Counted from the first letter of the stretch, positions 8,095 to 17,968 are shown. The stretch: DNA of 64,000 bases from Meishania sp964351985 (GCA_964351985.1 CAYGPR010000008.1:1-64000); one strand, 5' to 3'. Program-made: numbers and translations. Notes: generated by a model not told the origin, from the letters alone.

Positions 8095-10180
8095 AAAACT
8101 ATGGGGTTTGATGCTGGCGGTATTACTATGTGCATGCTCGCAAGTAAAACCTCCTGAACCGGTCGGGCCTTTACCTTCCGAGCGACAATTAGCATGGCAT
8201 GATTTACAATATTATGCTTTTGTGCACTTCAACATGAACACCTTTACGAATATGGAATGGGGTACGGGCGGGGAATCGCCCGAACAGTTCAATCCATCGG
8301 AACTCGATACGAGGCAATGGGCCAAAGTGGCCAAAGAAGCAGGTATGAAGGGTATTATCATCACTGCCAAACACCATGATGGGTTTTGTTTGTGGCCCAC
8401 CAAGACCACCGAACATTCCGTCAAGAATTCACCGTGGAAAAACGGTCAAGGTGATATGATAAAAGATTTATCGGAAGCATGCCAAGAATACGGACTCAAA
8501 TTCGGAGTCTATCTTTCTCCTTGGGACCGGCATGATAAAGACTATGGAAATCCGGAATATGTGAAGAAATTCCATGAACAACTTCGAGAACTTTTGACGA
8601 ATTACGGTGAGGTGTTCGAAGTCTGGTTCGACGGTGCAAATGGCGGATCCGGATATTACGGGGGCGCTAACGAAACCCGGAAAATTGATAATAAAACCTA
8701 TTATGAGTGGGATAAGACCACGGCCATTGTTCGCGAGCTTCAACCGAATGCCGTAATCTTCAGTGATGGCGGACCCGATATTCGATGGGTCGGCAATGAA
8801 GAAGGATGGGCAAACGAAACAAATTGGAGCATTATGCGGCGTAATGAAATATATCCGGGTTGGCCCAGATATATTGAATTGCGCTCAGGCCACGAAGATG
8901 GTACCCATTGGTTACCTGCCGAGGTCAACACCTCCATTCGACCCGGGTGGTATTATCATCCGCGGGAAGACCATCAAGTGAAAAAGCTGCCCAAATTGAT
9001 AAAAACGTTTTATGAATCCATTGGTCGAAACGGTAATTTCCTGTTGAATCTTCCAGTTGATACACGAGGTCTTGTTCATGAGGAGGATACGAAACAACTC
9101 ATGGCCCTGAAAAATCAATTGGACAAAGATTTTGCAACCGAAATCGCAAATGATAAAGTAGCGGCGGCAACAAACGAAAGGGGTTCTGAAATACGGTTCG
9201 GTGCCCAAAATGTAAATGATGGAGACCCTGAGACCTATTGGGCGACCGATGATAGTGTGACGCGGGCGACGATTACCATTGATTTGGAAAAACCTACGGA
9301 AGTGAACCGGATAGTGATACAAGAGCATATTCCGCTCGGTCAAAGGGTAAAACGATTTATTCTCGATGCTGAAATAGACGGAAAGTGGCGGGAAATTGAT
9401 GGGCAGACCACGGTCGGTTACAAACGAATTTTACGGTTCAACACGGTTGAAGCTACCAAAATACGGGTAAACTTTTTGGATGCCAAAGGTCCTTTGGCCA
9501 TCTCCAATATTGAATTGTACCGGGCACCGAATTTGTTGGTAGAGCCCGTAGCCAAAAGAAATCGGGAAGGTACGGTCTATCTCAATGTTCCTGATAAAAA
9601 TATAAACGTTCACTACACACTGGACGGGAGTGAACCTTCCTCGGAATCACCTCAATATAAGGCCCCTTTACTCATCAAAAAACCGACGGTCGTAAGGGCG
9701 ATAAGCCTGAATCCTGATACTAATGAACAGTCCTCGTCACAGGAGTTTTATTTTGACATCGACAAAAAAGAATGGAAAGTACTTTGGACCTCTTCGGGCA
9801 ATTTAGAGGATACGGATAGGATGATCGATGAAAACCCAGATACGTTTTGGGCTACCGATGAAGGGGTCAAAAACCCACAAGAGATTATCATCGATTTGGG
9901 CAAGACGTATGACCTGACAGGGTTCACGTATTGGCCCATTCAAGAACGCTATCCCTTTGGAATTATAACCGAATATGGATTCTCCGTGAGTATGGACAAC
10001 AAAAATTGGAAAACGGTCGCTACGGGAGAATTTGGAAATGTGGTTAATAACCGTATACTTCAAACCGTTACGTTCGCGCCTTCGAAGGCTCGATATATAA
10101 AATTCAAGGGTGCGAAAGTCGATGGTGAAGATTTCAGGGCTTCAATCGCCGAAATCGGAGTGATTACGAAACCCAAATAA
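8081..10180 (+). CDS. GH29 alpha-L-fucosidase with carbohydrate-binding domains, lipoprotein
   Basis: I start at 8081, giving MKRNKKLWGLMLAVLLCAC, a lipoprotein signal; an in-frame ATG at 8030 would lie inside the sulfatase gene. 699 aa. The GH29 barrel (about 25-360) contains KHHDGFCLWPT, the YLSPWDRH segment and EVWFDGANGG, where the Asp of WFDG is the family nucleophile. Downstream are an F5/8-type (discoidin) domain (about 370-500), a chitobiase-C-like insert (about 515-580, HYTLDGSEPS) and a second F5/8 domain (about 590-695, beginning near IDENPDTFWATDEG). Role: exo-release of L-fucose at the cell surface or in the periplasm, after the sulfatases. Only 2 nt separate its end from the convergent SDR gene. 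Confidence 0.92.
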   Translation: MKRNKKLWGLMLAVLLCACSQVKPPEPVGPLPSERQLAWHDLQYYAFVHFNMNTFTNMEWGTGGESPEQFNPSELDTRQWAKVAKEAGMKGIIITAKHHDGFCLWPTKTTEHSVKNSPWKNGQGDMIKDLSEACQEYGLKFGVYLSPWDRHDKDYGNPEYVKKFHEQLRELLTNYGEVFEVWFDGANGGSGYYGGANETRKIDNKTYYEWDKTTAIVRELQPNAVIFSDGGPDIRWVGNEEGWANETNWSIMRRNEIYPGWPRYIELRSGHEDGTHWLPAEVNTSIRPGWYYHPREDHQVKKLPKLIKTFYESIGRNGNFLLNLPVDTRGLVHEEDTKQLMALKNQLDKDFATEIANDKVAAATNERGSEIRFGAQNVNDGDPETYWATDDSVTRATITIDLEKPTEVNRIVIQEHIPLGQRVKRFILDAEIDGKWREIDGQTTVGYKRILRFNTVEATKIRVNFLDAKGPLAISNIELYRAPNLLVEPVAKRNREGTVYLNVPDKNINVHYTLDGSEPSSESPQYKAPLLIKKPTVVRAISLNPDTNEQSSSQEFYFDIDKKEWKVLWTSSGNLEDTDRMIDENPDTFWATDEGVKNPQEIIIDLGKTYDLTGFTYWPIQERYPFGIITEYGFSVSMDNKNWKTVATGEFGNVVNNRILQTVTFAPSKARYIKFKGAKVDGEDFRASIAEIGVITKPK

Positions 10181-10182
10181 AA

Positions 10183-10968
10183 CTATTTCGCTGTCCACCC
10201 GCCATCGACGGTCAACATGGACCCGACCATATAACTTCCGGCATCGCTGGCCAAGAAAAGTGCCGCTCCCTGAATTTCTTTCAGTTCGCCCCAACGGGCA
10301 AGTGCCGTAGCACCGACAATAAAATTTTTAGCCTCGGGAGTACCCGCGATCGGAATGTTCATTTCAGTCAAAAAAGGACCGGGACAAATCGCATTGACAT
10401 TGATATTGAACGGGGCCAGTTCCAAACCTAGGGCACGGGTCATCTGAACCACGGCACCCTTGCTGGTGGCGTAGGGTGTGCGATTCGCCAAACCGACCAA
10501 CCCCAAGGTACTTGCCATATTGATAATCTTGCCGCTGCCCTGTTTTTTCATTTGCGGAGTTACCGCCCGAGAAACGTTCCAAGTACCATCAACATTTACT
10601 TTCATTACTTGACCGAATTCATCGGGAGTTAATTCATCGATGGCACCACGAATATTGATGCCCGCACTATTGATAAGAATATCCAAACGGCCAAATTCAT
10701 CGATAATCGAAGCCACTACAGATTCTACTTCGGGCAAATCGGTAACATTGGCGGCATATGCCTTTGCCGTTACACCATAATCTTTGGCCAATTGATGGGC
10801 GGCGGCTTCACCTTCCTCTAAATTTCTATTCAACAAGGCAATATTAGCACCTGCGGAGGCAAGTCCGGCGGCCATCGCCAAACCTAGGCCTTTTGAACCT
10901 CCTGTTACTAGGGCACATCGCCCTTTTATTTCAAACAACTTTATTCCTGGTAAACTCGTGTCACTCAT
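10183..10968 (-). CDS. Short-chain dehydrogenase/reductase (sugar or sugar-acid dehydrogenase)
   Basis: 261 aa from the ATG at 10968. Classical SDR: nucleotide-binding TGGSKGLG at 22-29, NSAGINIRG in the middle, catalytic Ser in NMASTLG and YATSK as the Tyr-Lys pair, then CPGPFLTEM. The sequence style is that of gluconate 5-dehydrogenase and other sugar-acid oxidoreductases, but SDR substrates cannot be read from sequence. In this locus it could oxidise L-fucose to the lactone or oxidise 2-keto-3-deoxy-L-fuconate. It follows the TIM-barrel gene in the same direction (74 nt gap with a hairpin), so they are probably co-transcribed. Confidence 0.85.
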   Translation of the reverse strand: MSDTSLPGIKLFEIKGRCALVTGGSKGLGLAMAAGLASAGANIALLNRNLEEGEAAAHQLAKDYGVTAKAYAANVTDLPEVESVVASIIDEFGRLDILINSAGINIRGAIDELTPDEFGQVMKVNVDGTWNVSRAVTPQMKKQGSGKIINMASTLGLVGLANRTPYATSKGAVVQMTRALGLELAPFNINVNAICPGPFLTEMNIPIAGTPEAKNFIVGATALARWGELKEIQGAALFLASDAGSYMVGSMLTVDGGWTAK

Positions 10969-10988
10969 CAATATTAATTTTAGTTTCC

Positions 10989-11031
10989 ATTCCCTCGACT
11001 GTGCTGAACTTGTTTCAGTAAAGGAGGGAAT
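10989..11031. repeat. Nested inverted repeat (REP-like)
   Basis: ATTCCCTC (10989-10996) pairs with GAGGGAAT (11024-11031), and inside it CTGAA (11004-11008) pairs with TTCAG (11014-11018). It lies between the TIM-barrel and SDR genes. Without a U tract it is not a classical terminator; it could be a repetitive extragenic palindrome or an mRNA-stability hairpin. Confidence 0.5.
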
Positions 11032-11041
11032 CTAATGTTTT

Positions 11042-12109
11042 TTATCTAAATCCTAAATGTTGTTTGGCATAGTTCATTGATATGCGATTGTTCTCGACTT
11101 CGAGTCGCAATTGTTCATCGGTCGGCTTGTCGGAGAGTATGGGCAAAGGTGCTTCTGATTTTATCTCTTTGATATGATGCAGATACCGCCCGAGGTCCTT
11201 GGCCGAAATCTGATCTAACGTGGCCCAATATTTTTCGGTCAAACACGGAATTTTCAAAGGATCTCGTGTTATCATTTCCAAATTGAACCGAATATCGGGG
11301 TTATGCTTTTTTATCGTTGTAATCATTCCCTCTATATCCAGATACCCTTTTCCCAAATTGACCTCCGCCATTAAAAATCCATCCTCATATTCCGTCACGG
11401 CCATATCCTTTAAATGAACGGAAAAGGCATAGGGGGCCAATTTTTCCACCACCTCCATCGGATTTTCCAAAAGCGAAACATTATTGCCGGTATCCAAGGT
11501 AACCCCGATCCATTTACTGTTTAAATCCGTCAGGATCTGAATAAACTCATCCGCACGCCAATCTTTGTGATTTTCGACGGCCAATTTTACCTGATGTTTC
11601 CGAACGATAGGCTCCGCGCGTTGCATGGATTTGATCGAGGCTTCCTTAAAGCTTTGAAAAGCTTCCATGGAATCAAAGGTTTCGTAACGTCTTCCGGAAA
11701 GGCATGCGGTTCGGAAAACTTCTATGCCTGTTTCCTTCGCATTTTTCACTTCTTCTTCAAAACGGGAAATATCCTCATCCTCTTGGGGCAATCTGATTTG
11801 GGCTTCCAGAAAAACGTCGAGTTCTTCTTTTCGCTTCCGTATTTTTTTGGCGAATTTTGGGTCCCATCCCCCGACACCGACTTGCATCCCACCAAAACCT
11901 AAGTCCGCACAATGATTAATCATTTCCATGGCATCGGTAAAGGGCGGATAAAGCGCACTCTCGATATTTCGGTAACGCCGCATCATATAAGATGCATCCG
12001 CAACACCGAAACGGGTCTTGGCAAAATCCGAAGAAAATGAAGGCAATACCGGTAAAGTCATCATAAGACTTCCCGCTGCCGATATCTTTATAAAGTGTCG
12101 TCTTTGCAT
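11042..12109 (-). CDS. Exported sugar phosphate isomerase/epimerase-like TIM-barrel protein
   Basis: I start at 12109, giving MQRRHFIKISAAGSLMMTLP, a Tat-type signal (RR-H-F-I-K); the frame continues upstream without a better start. 355 aa. The body is an AP-endonuclease-2/xylose-isomerase-like barrel: EVFRTACLSGRRYETFDS, KLAVENHKDWRADEF (Glu and His metal ligands), GVTLDTGNN, SVHLKDMAV and FNLEMITRD (Glu ligand). Family members isomerise, epimerise or dehydrate sugars with a divalent metal, and several Tat-exported relatives occur in polysaccharide loci. Substrate unknown. Transcribed leftward with the SDR gene and divergently from the dehydratase operon. Confidence 0.82.
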   Translation of the reverse strand: MQRRHFIKISAAGSLMMTLPVLPSFSSDFAKTRFGVADASYMMRRYRNIESALYPPFTDAMEMINHCADLGFGGMQVGVGGWDPKFAKKIRKRKEELDVFLEAQIRLPQEDEDISRFEEEVKNAKETGIEVFRTACLSGRRYETFDSMEAFQSFKEASIKSMQRAEPIVRKHQVKLAVENHKDWRADEFIQILTDLNSKWIGVTLDTGNNVSLLENPMEVVEKLAPYAFSVHLKDMAVTEYEDGFLMAEVNLGKGYLDIEGMITTIKKHNPDIRFNLEMITRDPLKIPCLTEKYWATLDQISAKDLGRYLHHIKEIKSEAPLPILSDKPTDEQLRLEVENNRISMNYAKQHLGFR

Positions 12110-12307
12110 ACTACGGATTCGATAGAAATTTAAGATTCCCTCAAAAATAAAAGTAACAAAAGATTCCCATACTTGAAGTGTATTCAATAAAAAGAAGAAT
12201 CATTTGAGAAATTAATAAGATTTCGATTTTGTAAACTCCATTAAAGATGATACCTTGATTTCGAAAATTTAGAACTGCATTTTCGCGCGAGTGGATAATT
12301 GATAATT

Positions 12308-14038
12308 ATGGAGAATAAGAAGGATAAGAAATTAAGGAGTGCTGCATGGTTTAGTCCCGAAGATCCAAAATCGGCATTTATTCATCGTTCATGGATGCGA
12401 AACCAAGGCTTGCCGACCGATTATTTCGAAGGTCGCCCGGTTATCGGCATTTGTAATACCTGGTCTGAATTGACACCTTGCAATGCCCATTTACGTGATT
12501 TTGCCGAGTTCGTCAAAAAAGGAGTTTTGGAAGCTGGGGGCGTACCGTATGAATTCCCAGTGACCAGTTGTGGTGAGATTTTGATGCGACCAACGGCCAT
12601 GCTTTTTCGAAATTTGGCCAGTATGGATACCGAAGAAAGCATTCGCGCCAATCCGCTGGACGGAGTTGTGCTTTTAACTGGCTGTGACAAGACCACACCA
12701 TCAACCGTTATGGGTGCCTGTAGTGTGGACCTCCCTACTATCGTGGTGCCGGGCGGACCCATGCTGAATGGAAAATACAAAGGAAAACGCATTGGATCGG
12801 GCACATTCGTCTGGCAGCTAAAAGACAAGATAAAAAATGAGGGATTCACGCCCGAAGATCAAATCGAAGCAGAAATATGCTCGGCCCGAAGCGCCGGACA
12901 TTGCATGACGATGGGTACCGCATCAACAATGGCCTGTATGGTCGAATCATTGGGACTCACCTTACCGGGTGCCGCTGCGATACCGGCAGTAGACTCAAGA
13001 AAAAAAGTGATGGCCCAATTATCAGGTCGTCGAATTGTCGAAATGGTCAAGGAAGACCTGAAAATATCGAAAATATTGACCAAGGAAGCTTTTGAAAATT
13101 CGATAAAAGTCAATGCTGCTATAGGTGGTTCTACCAATTTTATCATTCACTTGTTGGCCATCGCAGGTCGGGTAGGAGTCAAGTTGGATTTAAAGGAATT
13201 CGATACCTTAGGTAGTAAAATCCCCTTACTGGTCAACCTCATGCCTTCCGGACCCTATTTAATGGAGGACTTTTTCGATGCGGGAGGTTTGCCCGTGGTC
13301 ATTAACGAAATGAAGAAACACCTGCACCATAATGTGATTACCGTGAACGGGAAGTCGTTGTTGGATAATAATGATGGCGCGGAATGTTATAACGAAGAAG
13401 TTATCGCAAAATTCGAAAAGCCTTTTATGGAAGAAGCAGGAATTGCCGTTTTGTACGGAAATCTTTGTGAAAACGGGGCCGTCATCAAACCTTCGGCGGC
13501 AACGCCAGAACTGATGAGCCATACAGGTACGGCGGTCGTATTCGAGACCATTGAGGAATTTTTACAAACGGTCGATAATCCTGATTTAGACATTGATGAA
13601 AATAGCGTGATGGTGTTAAAGGGTGTTGGGCCTGTCGGATATCCCGGTATGGCCGAAGTGGGCAATATGGACCTTCCCGAAAAATTGCTGAAGAAGGGAA
13701 TAAAGGATATGGTGCGCATCTCCGATGGCCGAATGAGCGGTACCGCTTTTGGTACGGTAGTTCTTCACGTATCTCCTGAATCTTCGGTCGGCGGATTGCT
13801 TGCTCTGGTAGAATCGGGAGATCGGATTATATTGGATGTTCCCAATCGAAAGCTTCATTTAGATGTCGAAGAAGCCGAACTTCAAAAAAGAAAAGCCGAA
13901 TGGACGCCCCCCACACCTCCCGTGGATCGAGGCTATACCAGTCTATATACAAAACACGTTCAACAATCACATCTTGGCGCCGACCTTGATTTTCTGGTCG
14001 GAAAATCCAGTGCCGATGTGACACGCGACGCTCACTAA
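12308..14038 (+). CDS. IlvD/Edd-family sugar-acid dehydratase
   Basis: 576 aa from the ATG at 12308; a TTG 9 nt upstream is also in frame. The three [2Fe-2S] ligands are present: Cys58 (TPCNAHL), Cys126 (LTGCDKTTPS) and Cys199 (GHCMTMGTAST). The last is followed by the family hallmark GTAST. RISDGRMSGTAFGTVVLHVSPES near residue 470 carries the catalytic Ser and phosphate/carboxylate loop. Length and Cys spacing match L-arabinonate/D-xylonate dehydratases better than DHAD of isoleucine synthesis (family knowledge). Expected reaction: aldonate to 2-keto-3-deoxyaldonate, cytoplasmic. In a fucosidase locus the natural candidate is L-fuconate (inference). First gene of an operon with the GntP permease 10 nt downstream. 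Confidence 0.88.
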   Translation: MENKKDKKLRSAAWFSPEDPKSAFIHRSWMRNQGLPTDYFEGRPVIGICNTWSELTPCNAHLRDFAEFVKKGVLEAGGVPYEFPVTSCGEILMRPTAMLFRNLASMDTEESIRANPLDGVVLLTGCDKTTPSTVMGACSVDLPTIVVPGGPMLNGKYKGKRIGSGTFVWQLKDKIKNEGFTPEDQIEAEICSARSAGHCMTMGTASTMACMVESLGLTLPGAAAIPAVDSRKKVMAQLSGRRIVEMVKEDLKISKILTKEAFENSIKVNAAIGGSTNFIIHLLAIAGRVGVKLDLKEFDTLGSKIPLLVNLMPSGPYLMEDFFDAGGLPVVINEMKKHLHHNVITVNGKSLLDNNDGAECYNEEVIAKFEKPFMEEAGIAVLYGNLCENGAVIKPSAATPELMSHTGTAVVFETIEEFLQTVDNPDLDIDENSVMVLKGVGPVGYPGMAEVGNMDLPEKLLKKGIKDMVRISDGRMSGTAFGTVVLHVSPESSVGGLLALVESGDRIILDVPNRKLHLDVEEAELQKRKAEWTPPTPPVDRGYTSLYTKHVQQSHLGADLDFLVGKSSADVTRDAH

Positions 14039-14048
14039 AAACCAACCT

Positions 14049-15386
14049 ATGTTAGCCATTCTCTTATTAGTACTCAGTGTATTGTTTATCATTTTACTTA
14101 CCGTAAAATGGAAAGTCCATCCGTTTTTGGCCCTGCTCGGGGCCGCTTTGTTCTTTGCCTTGTTCTCTGGAATGGATTTAGAGACTATTGTGAACTTGGT
14201 CAATGATGGCTTCGGAATCACCTTGGGCAAAATCGGTATTGTCATCATTTTAGGTGTTATCATCGGCGCCTTTCTTGAACATTCCGGGGGAGCTTATAAG
14301 CTTGCTGAAGTAGTGCTAAAGGTCATCGGCAAGAAAAGAGTGCATGAGGCGATGGGTATCGTAGGTTTTATCGTTTCGATTCCCGTTTTCGCCGACAGCG
14401 GATTTATTATTTTGAATCCCTTGAACAAGAGTTTGACCAAAAGAGCCGGACTCTCCATCGTGGGAACGGCAACAGCTTTGATATTAGGTCTGATGATTAC
14501 GCACGTTTTGGTACCACCGACCCCGGGGCCCATCGCTGCAGCAGGAATCATTGGTGCTGACGTCGGGCTGGTAATGTTGGTCGGGCTGGTTGTAGGATTA
14601 TTGTCATTGGTGGTAGCTATCATCTATTGTAAAAAAATGGGTTCTAGAACGTACATCGACCCCAATCCCGATGTGACCGATGAGGTCATCGCCGAGAAAA
14701 TGAAACAGGCGCCCAGCGCGTTCAAGTCCTTTTTGCCTATTTTGATTCCGATTCTCTTGATCGTAGGTAAATCGATAATGGAATTTAATCTCGTCAAGGG
14801 AGAGGAAGTAACAGGTCTTGTAAAATTTATATCTTTTATCGGCTCTCCGATAATTGCTCTGCTAATCGGGATGTTCTTATCCTTTTTATTGCCCAAAAAG
14901 TTTGATCAAGAAATGCTCTCGACCACCGGATGGGTCGGAAAGGCGCTTACCGATGCCTCCAATATCATATTGATTACCGGCGCTGGGGGAATTTTTGGAA
15001 CGATACTTCAAAATAGTGGCATTGCGAATGTTTTGGCAGATGCCCTTTCAGGGGCTAATCTGGGTATTTGGCTTCCCTTTCTACTTTGTGCCGCGATCAA
15101 GACCGCACAAGGTTCTTCGACGGTGGCCTTGATTACAACGGCATCCATTGTTGCTCCCTTATTATTGACGATGGGTTTCAGTACCGAAATTGACAAGGCT
15201 TTGGTAGTTGCGGCGATTGGTGCGGGTGCCATGGTCGTATCACATGCCAATGATAGCGGCTTTTGGATTTTGACCCAATTTTCTGGAATCGATGTTAAAA
15301 CAGGGTATAGGGTCTACACCTTAGGAACCTTGGTGGTCGGTGTTTTTGCGGCATTGATGATTTATATTGCATCCTTTATCCTATAG
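14049..15386 (+). CDS. GntP-family sugar-acid permease
   Basis: 445 aa, nearly all hydrophobic, with 12 or so membrane helices. Typical GntP stretches: NDGFGITLGKIGIVIILGVIIG, GFIVSIPVFADSGFIILNPL, THVLVPPTPGPIAAAGIIG and AAIKTAQGSSTVALITTAS. Family members are proton symporters for gluconate and other aldonates or hydroxy acids. Starts 10 nt after the dehydratase, so the pair most likely imports an aldonic acid and dehydrates it. This points to acid rather than neutral sugar as the form taken up. Confidence 0.92.
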   Translation: MLAILLLVLSVLFIILLTVKWKVHPFLALLGAALFFALFSGMDLETIVNLVNDGFGITLGKIGIVIILGVIIGAFLEHSGGAYKLAEVVLKVIGKKRVHEAMGIVGFIVSIPVFADSGFIILNPLNKSLTKRAGLSIVGTATALILGLMITHVLVPPTPGPIAAAGIIGADVGLVMLVGLVVGLLSLVVAIIYCKKMGSRTYIDPNPDVTDEVIAEKMKQAPSAFKSFLPILIPILLIVGKSIMEFNLVKGEEVTGLVKFISFIGSPIIALLIGMFLSFLLPKKFDQEMLSTTGWVGKALTDASNIILITGAGGIFGTILQNSGIANVLADALSGANLGIWLPFLLCAAIKTAQGSSTVALITTASIVAPLLLTMGFSTEIDKALVVAAIGAGAMVVSHANDSGFWILTQFSGIDVKTGYRVYTLGTLVVGVFAALMIYIASFIL

Positions 15387-15434
15387 ATTATAAACAGAAA
15401 TATGTTTGAAAATAGTACGGCAAAACGGATAATT

Positions 15435-17915
15435 ATGAAGACGATGTTGCTTTGTACTTTTCTTGTACTTTTTTCGGCCTGTGAAAAACAACCTTCCCCT
15501 CCTTTATCCCCTGAAGAAGCATTAAAAACTTTTGTTTTAGCGGAGGATGATGTCAAAATCGAGCTGGTCGCCGCCGAACCCTTGGTGCAAGACCCGGTAG
15601 CGATAACCTTCGATGAGGCTGGTCGTTTATGGGTCGTCGAAATGTTGGGTTTTATGACTGATATCGATGGCTCCGATGAAGAAGAACCGTCCGGCAGGGT
15701 TTCGGTACTTTTCGATGACGATGGGGATGGACAAATGGATCGTAGTATAATTTTTCTGGACAGTCTGGTTATGCCACGTGCCATGGCCTTGGTCAAAGGA
15801 GGGATTTTGGTTTCTGAAAATATTCCGCTGTGGTATGCACAAGATACCGATGGTGATTTTAAGGCGGATACCAAAGTACTGATCGATTCCACCTATGGCG
15901 GTTCGGGCATGCCCGAGCATTCTGCGAACGGACTTTGGCGCGGTTTGGATAATTGGATCTACAATGCCAAATCGAAATATCGTTACAAGAATATAGATGG
16001 CGAATGGGTCAAGGATGAAACCGAATTCCGGGGGCAGTGGGGTATCGTGCATGACGATGCGGGCCGCTTGTTCTATAATTATAACTGGTCTCAGTTGCAT
16101 GGCGATTTGGTACCGCCGAACGCATTGCTAAAGAACAAAAACCATATCCCTTCAAGTGGAATTGACCACGGACTTACTTTGGAGCGTGAAATATTTCCGA
16201 TTCGGAGCAATACGGCGGTGAACCGGGGATACGTTCCAGGGACACTTGACGAGGAAGGAAAGTTATTGGAATTCGCCTCGGCCTGTGGTCCTTTGATATA
16301 TCGTGGAAATGCCCTTCCGGATGGATTTTCTGGAAATGCATTTGTCTGCGAACCTACCGGGAATTTGATTAAACGAAACAAAATTACCGAAGAAGGCTTT
16401 ATGCTAAGCGCGCAGGGATTCTACAAAGACCGTGAATTTCTTGCTTCGACCGACGAACGCTTTCGGCCCATTTCACTAGCCTCTGGTCCTGATGGGGCTA
16501 TCTACGTGGTCGATATGTACAAAGGGATTATACAGCACGGCCCCTATATGAGCGATTATTTGCGCAAAGTGACGTTGGAACGCAAACTCGACAAGCCCGT
16601 TCACATGGGTCGAATTTGGAGGATTACCAAAAAGGATAATACGAAAAACGAACTACCAGATCTGTCTCAGGCCGATTCAAAAACTTTAATTGGATTCTTG
16701 GGAAGCGCCAATGGCTGGTTAAGGGATACCGCCCAGCGTCTCTTGGTCCAAAAAGGAGATTCCATTACCTCCGATTTGGAAAATGTTTTGGCTACGGGAA
16801 ATTCCTTGGCCCAACTACATGCCCTTTGGACGTTGGAAGGTTTGGGCGTGGCCCAACCTAAAAATGTGCTTCCCGCCTTGAAATCCGAAGAGCCAAAAGT
16901 CGTTACAACGGCATTCCGTATGCTGGAAAATCTAAAGGCCGATAATACGGATGTAAAAATGGAACTGGAGCGTTTTGTCCAAGAAAAATATGATACGGCC
17001 CATCCCTATCTACAAATGCAGATGGTGCTTTCAAGCGATAACATCGACTCGAAAATAGCCTTTGCCATTTCTGAAAAATTCCTAAAACGATTTGGTCGAC
17101 TTCCCGTAGCGCGCGATGTGGTAATGAGCGGTATGCAAGATCGTGAGATGGAACTGCTGACAAAACTTATTTCCGACGATGCTTGGCAGAACTACGATCA
17201 AAACCATGAGATATTTACCGAGATGTTAGTGACCGCCATTGCGAATAGCGGAGAAGAAAAAGAGTTATTACAGTTATTTAAAATTGTCGACGCACAGCAG
17301 GGCGAGGATAACAAATGGATAGGTTCGGCGATCGTCAACGGTATTGCAAGTTCAAAAGGTTCCAATGAGGCTGGGGAGATCGTTTTGACTAAAAAGCCCT
17401 CGTTTCTTGAAATCGATGGCACGGATCATCCCCTTTATAAAAAATTGATCTGGCCCGATAAACCGAAGGTAGCCATTGCAGCAGCGGCAGACTACGAAAT
17501 CGATAGCAAGGTATTCGCCAATGGGCGGCAAAAATTCTTGAATCTTTGTGCGAACTGTCACGGTACACAGGGGGAGGGAATGAAAAGATTCGCCCCGCCC
17601 TTAAAAGGTTCCGAATGGGTCAATGGGGAAGAATACAAGTTGGCCATGATCTTGTTGCATGGTATGGAAGGTCCGGTTGTGGTCGATGGTAAGAATTATG
17701 ATATTCCCGATATCCTGCCCAGCATGCCCTCTTTTACCACCTTACAAAATGAGGATATTGCGGCCATCGCGACCTATATTCGAAATTCATGGGGCAATTC
17801 GGCCACTCCCATTTCCAGTGGCACGATCGGGCATATCCGATTTCGCAGCCAAGGGCAAATAACACCATGGAAAGCAAGTGAATTGGATACGTTGGTATTC
17901 GATGTGGATCTGTAA
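15435..17915 (+). CDS. Membrane-bound dehydrogenase-type lipoprotein with HEAT repeats and cytochrome c domain
   Basis: I start at 15435 (MKTMLLCTFLVLFSACEKQ, lipobox ending at Cys); an ATG at 15402 is also in frame. 826 aa. Residues about 30-405 match the PVC-type 'putative membrane-bound dehydrogenase' propeller (VKIELVAAEPLVQDPVAITF, GRLWVVEM, SGPDGAIYVVDMYKG). About 420-630 are HEAT-like helical repeats. About 690-780 is a cytochrome c domain with a single haem site, LCANCHG, and a distal Met candidate in LPSMPSF. Expected: periplasmic oxidation of a sugar or alcohol with electrons passed to haem. Third gene of the dehydratase-GntP operon, so its product may be the acid those two proteins handle (inference). 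Confidence 0.82.
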   Translation: MKTMLLCTFLVLFSACEKQPSPPLSPEEALKTFVLAEDDVKIELVAAEPLVQDPVAITFDEAGRLWVVEMLGFMTDIDGSDEEEPSGRVSVLFDDDGDGQMDRSIIFLDSLVMPRAMALVKGGILVSENIPLWYAQDTDGDFKADTKVLIDSTYGGSGMPEHSANGLWRGLDNWIYNAKSKYRYKNIDGEWVKDETEFRGQWGIVHDDAGRLFYNYNWSQLHGDLVPPNALLKNKNHIPSSGIDHGLTLEREIFPIRSNTAVNRGYVPGTLDEEGKLLEFASACGPLIYRGNALPDGFSGNAFVCEPTGNLIKRNKITEEGFMLSAQGFYKDREFLASTDERFRPISLASGPDGAIYVVDMYKGIIQHGPYMSDYLRKVTLERKLDKPVHMGRIWRITKKDNTKNELPDLSQADSKTLIGFLGSANGWLRDTAQRLLVQKGDSITSDLENVLATGNSLAQLHALWTLEGLGVAQPKNVLPALKSEEPKVVTTAFRMLENLKADNTDVKMELERFVQEKYDTAHPYLQMQMVLSSDNIDSKIAFAISEKFLKRFGRLPVARDVVMSGMQDREMELLTKLISDDAWQNYDQNHEIFTEMLVTAIANSGEEKELLQLFKIVDAQQGEDNKWIGSAIVNGIASSKGSNEAGEIVLTKKPSFLEIDGTDHPLYKKLIWPDKPKVAIAAAADYEIDSKVFANGRQKFLNLCANCHGTQGEGMKRFAPPLKGSEWVNGEEYKLAMILLHGMEGPVVVDGKNYDIPDILPSMPSFTTLQNEDIAAIATYIRNSWGNSATPISSGTIGHIRFRSQGQITPWKASELDTLVFDVDL

Positions 17916-17968
17916 CCGTACCGTTTAATTTGGTAGTCATTAGCATGTTGAAATAGTTTTTCAAAAAA

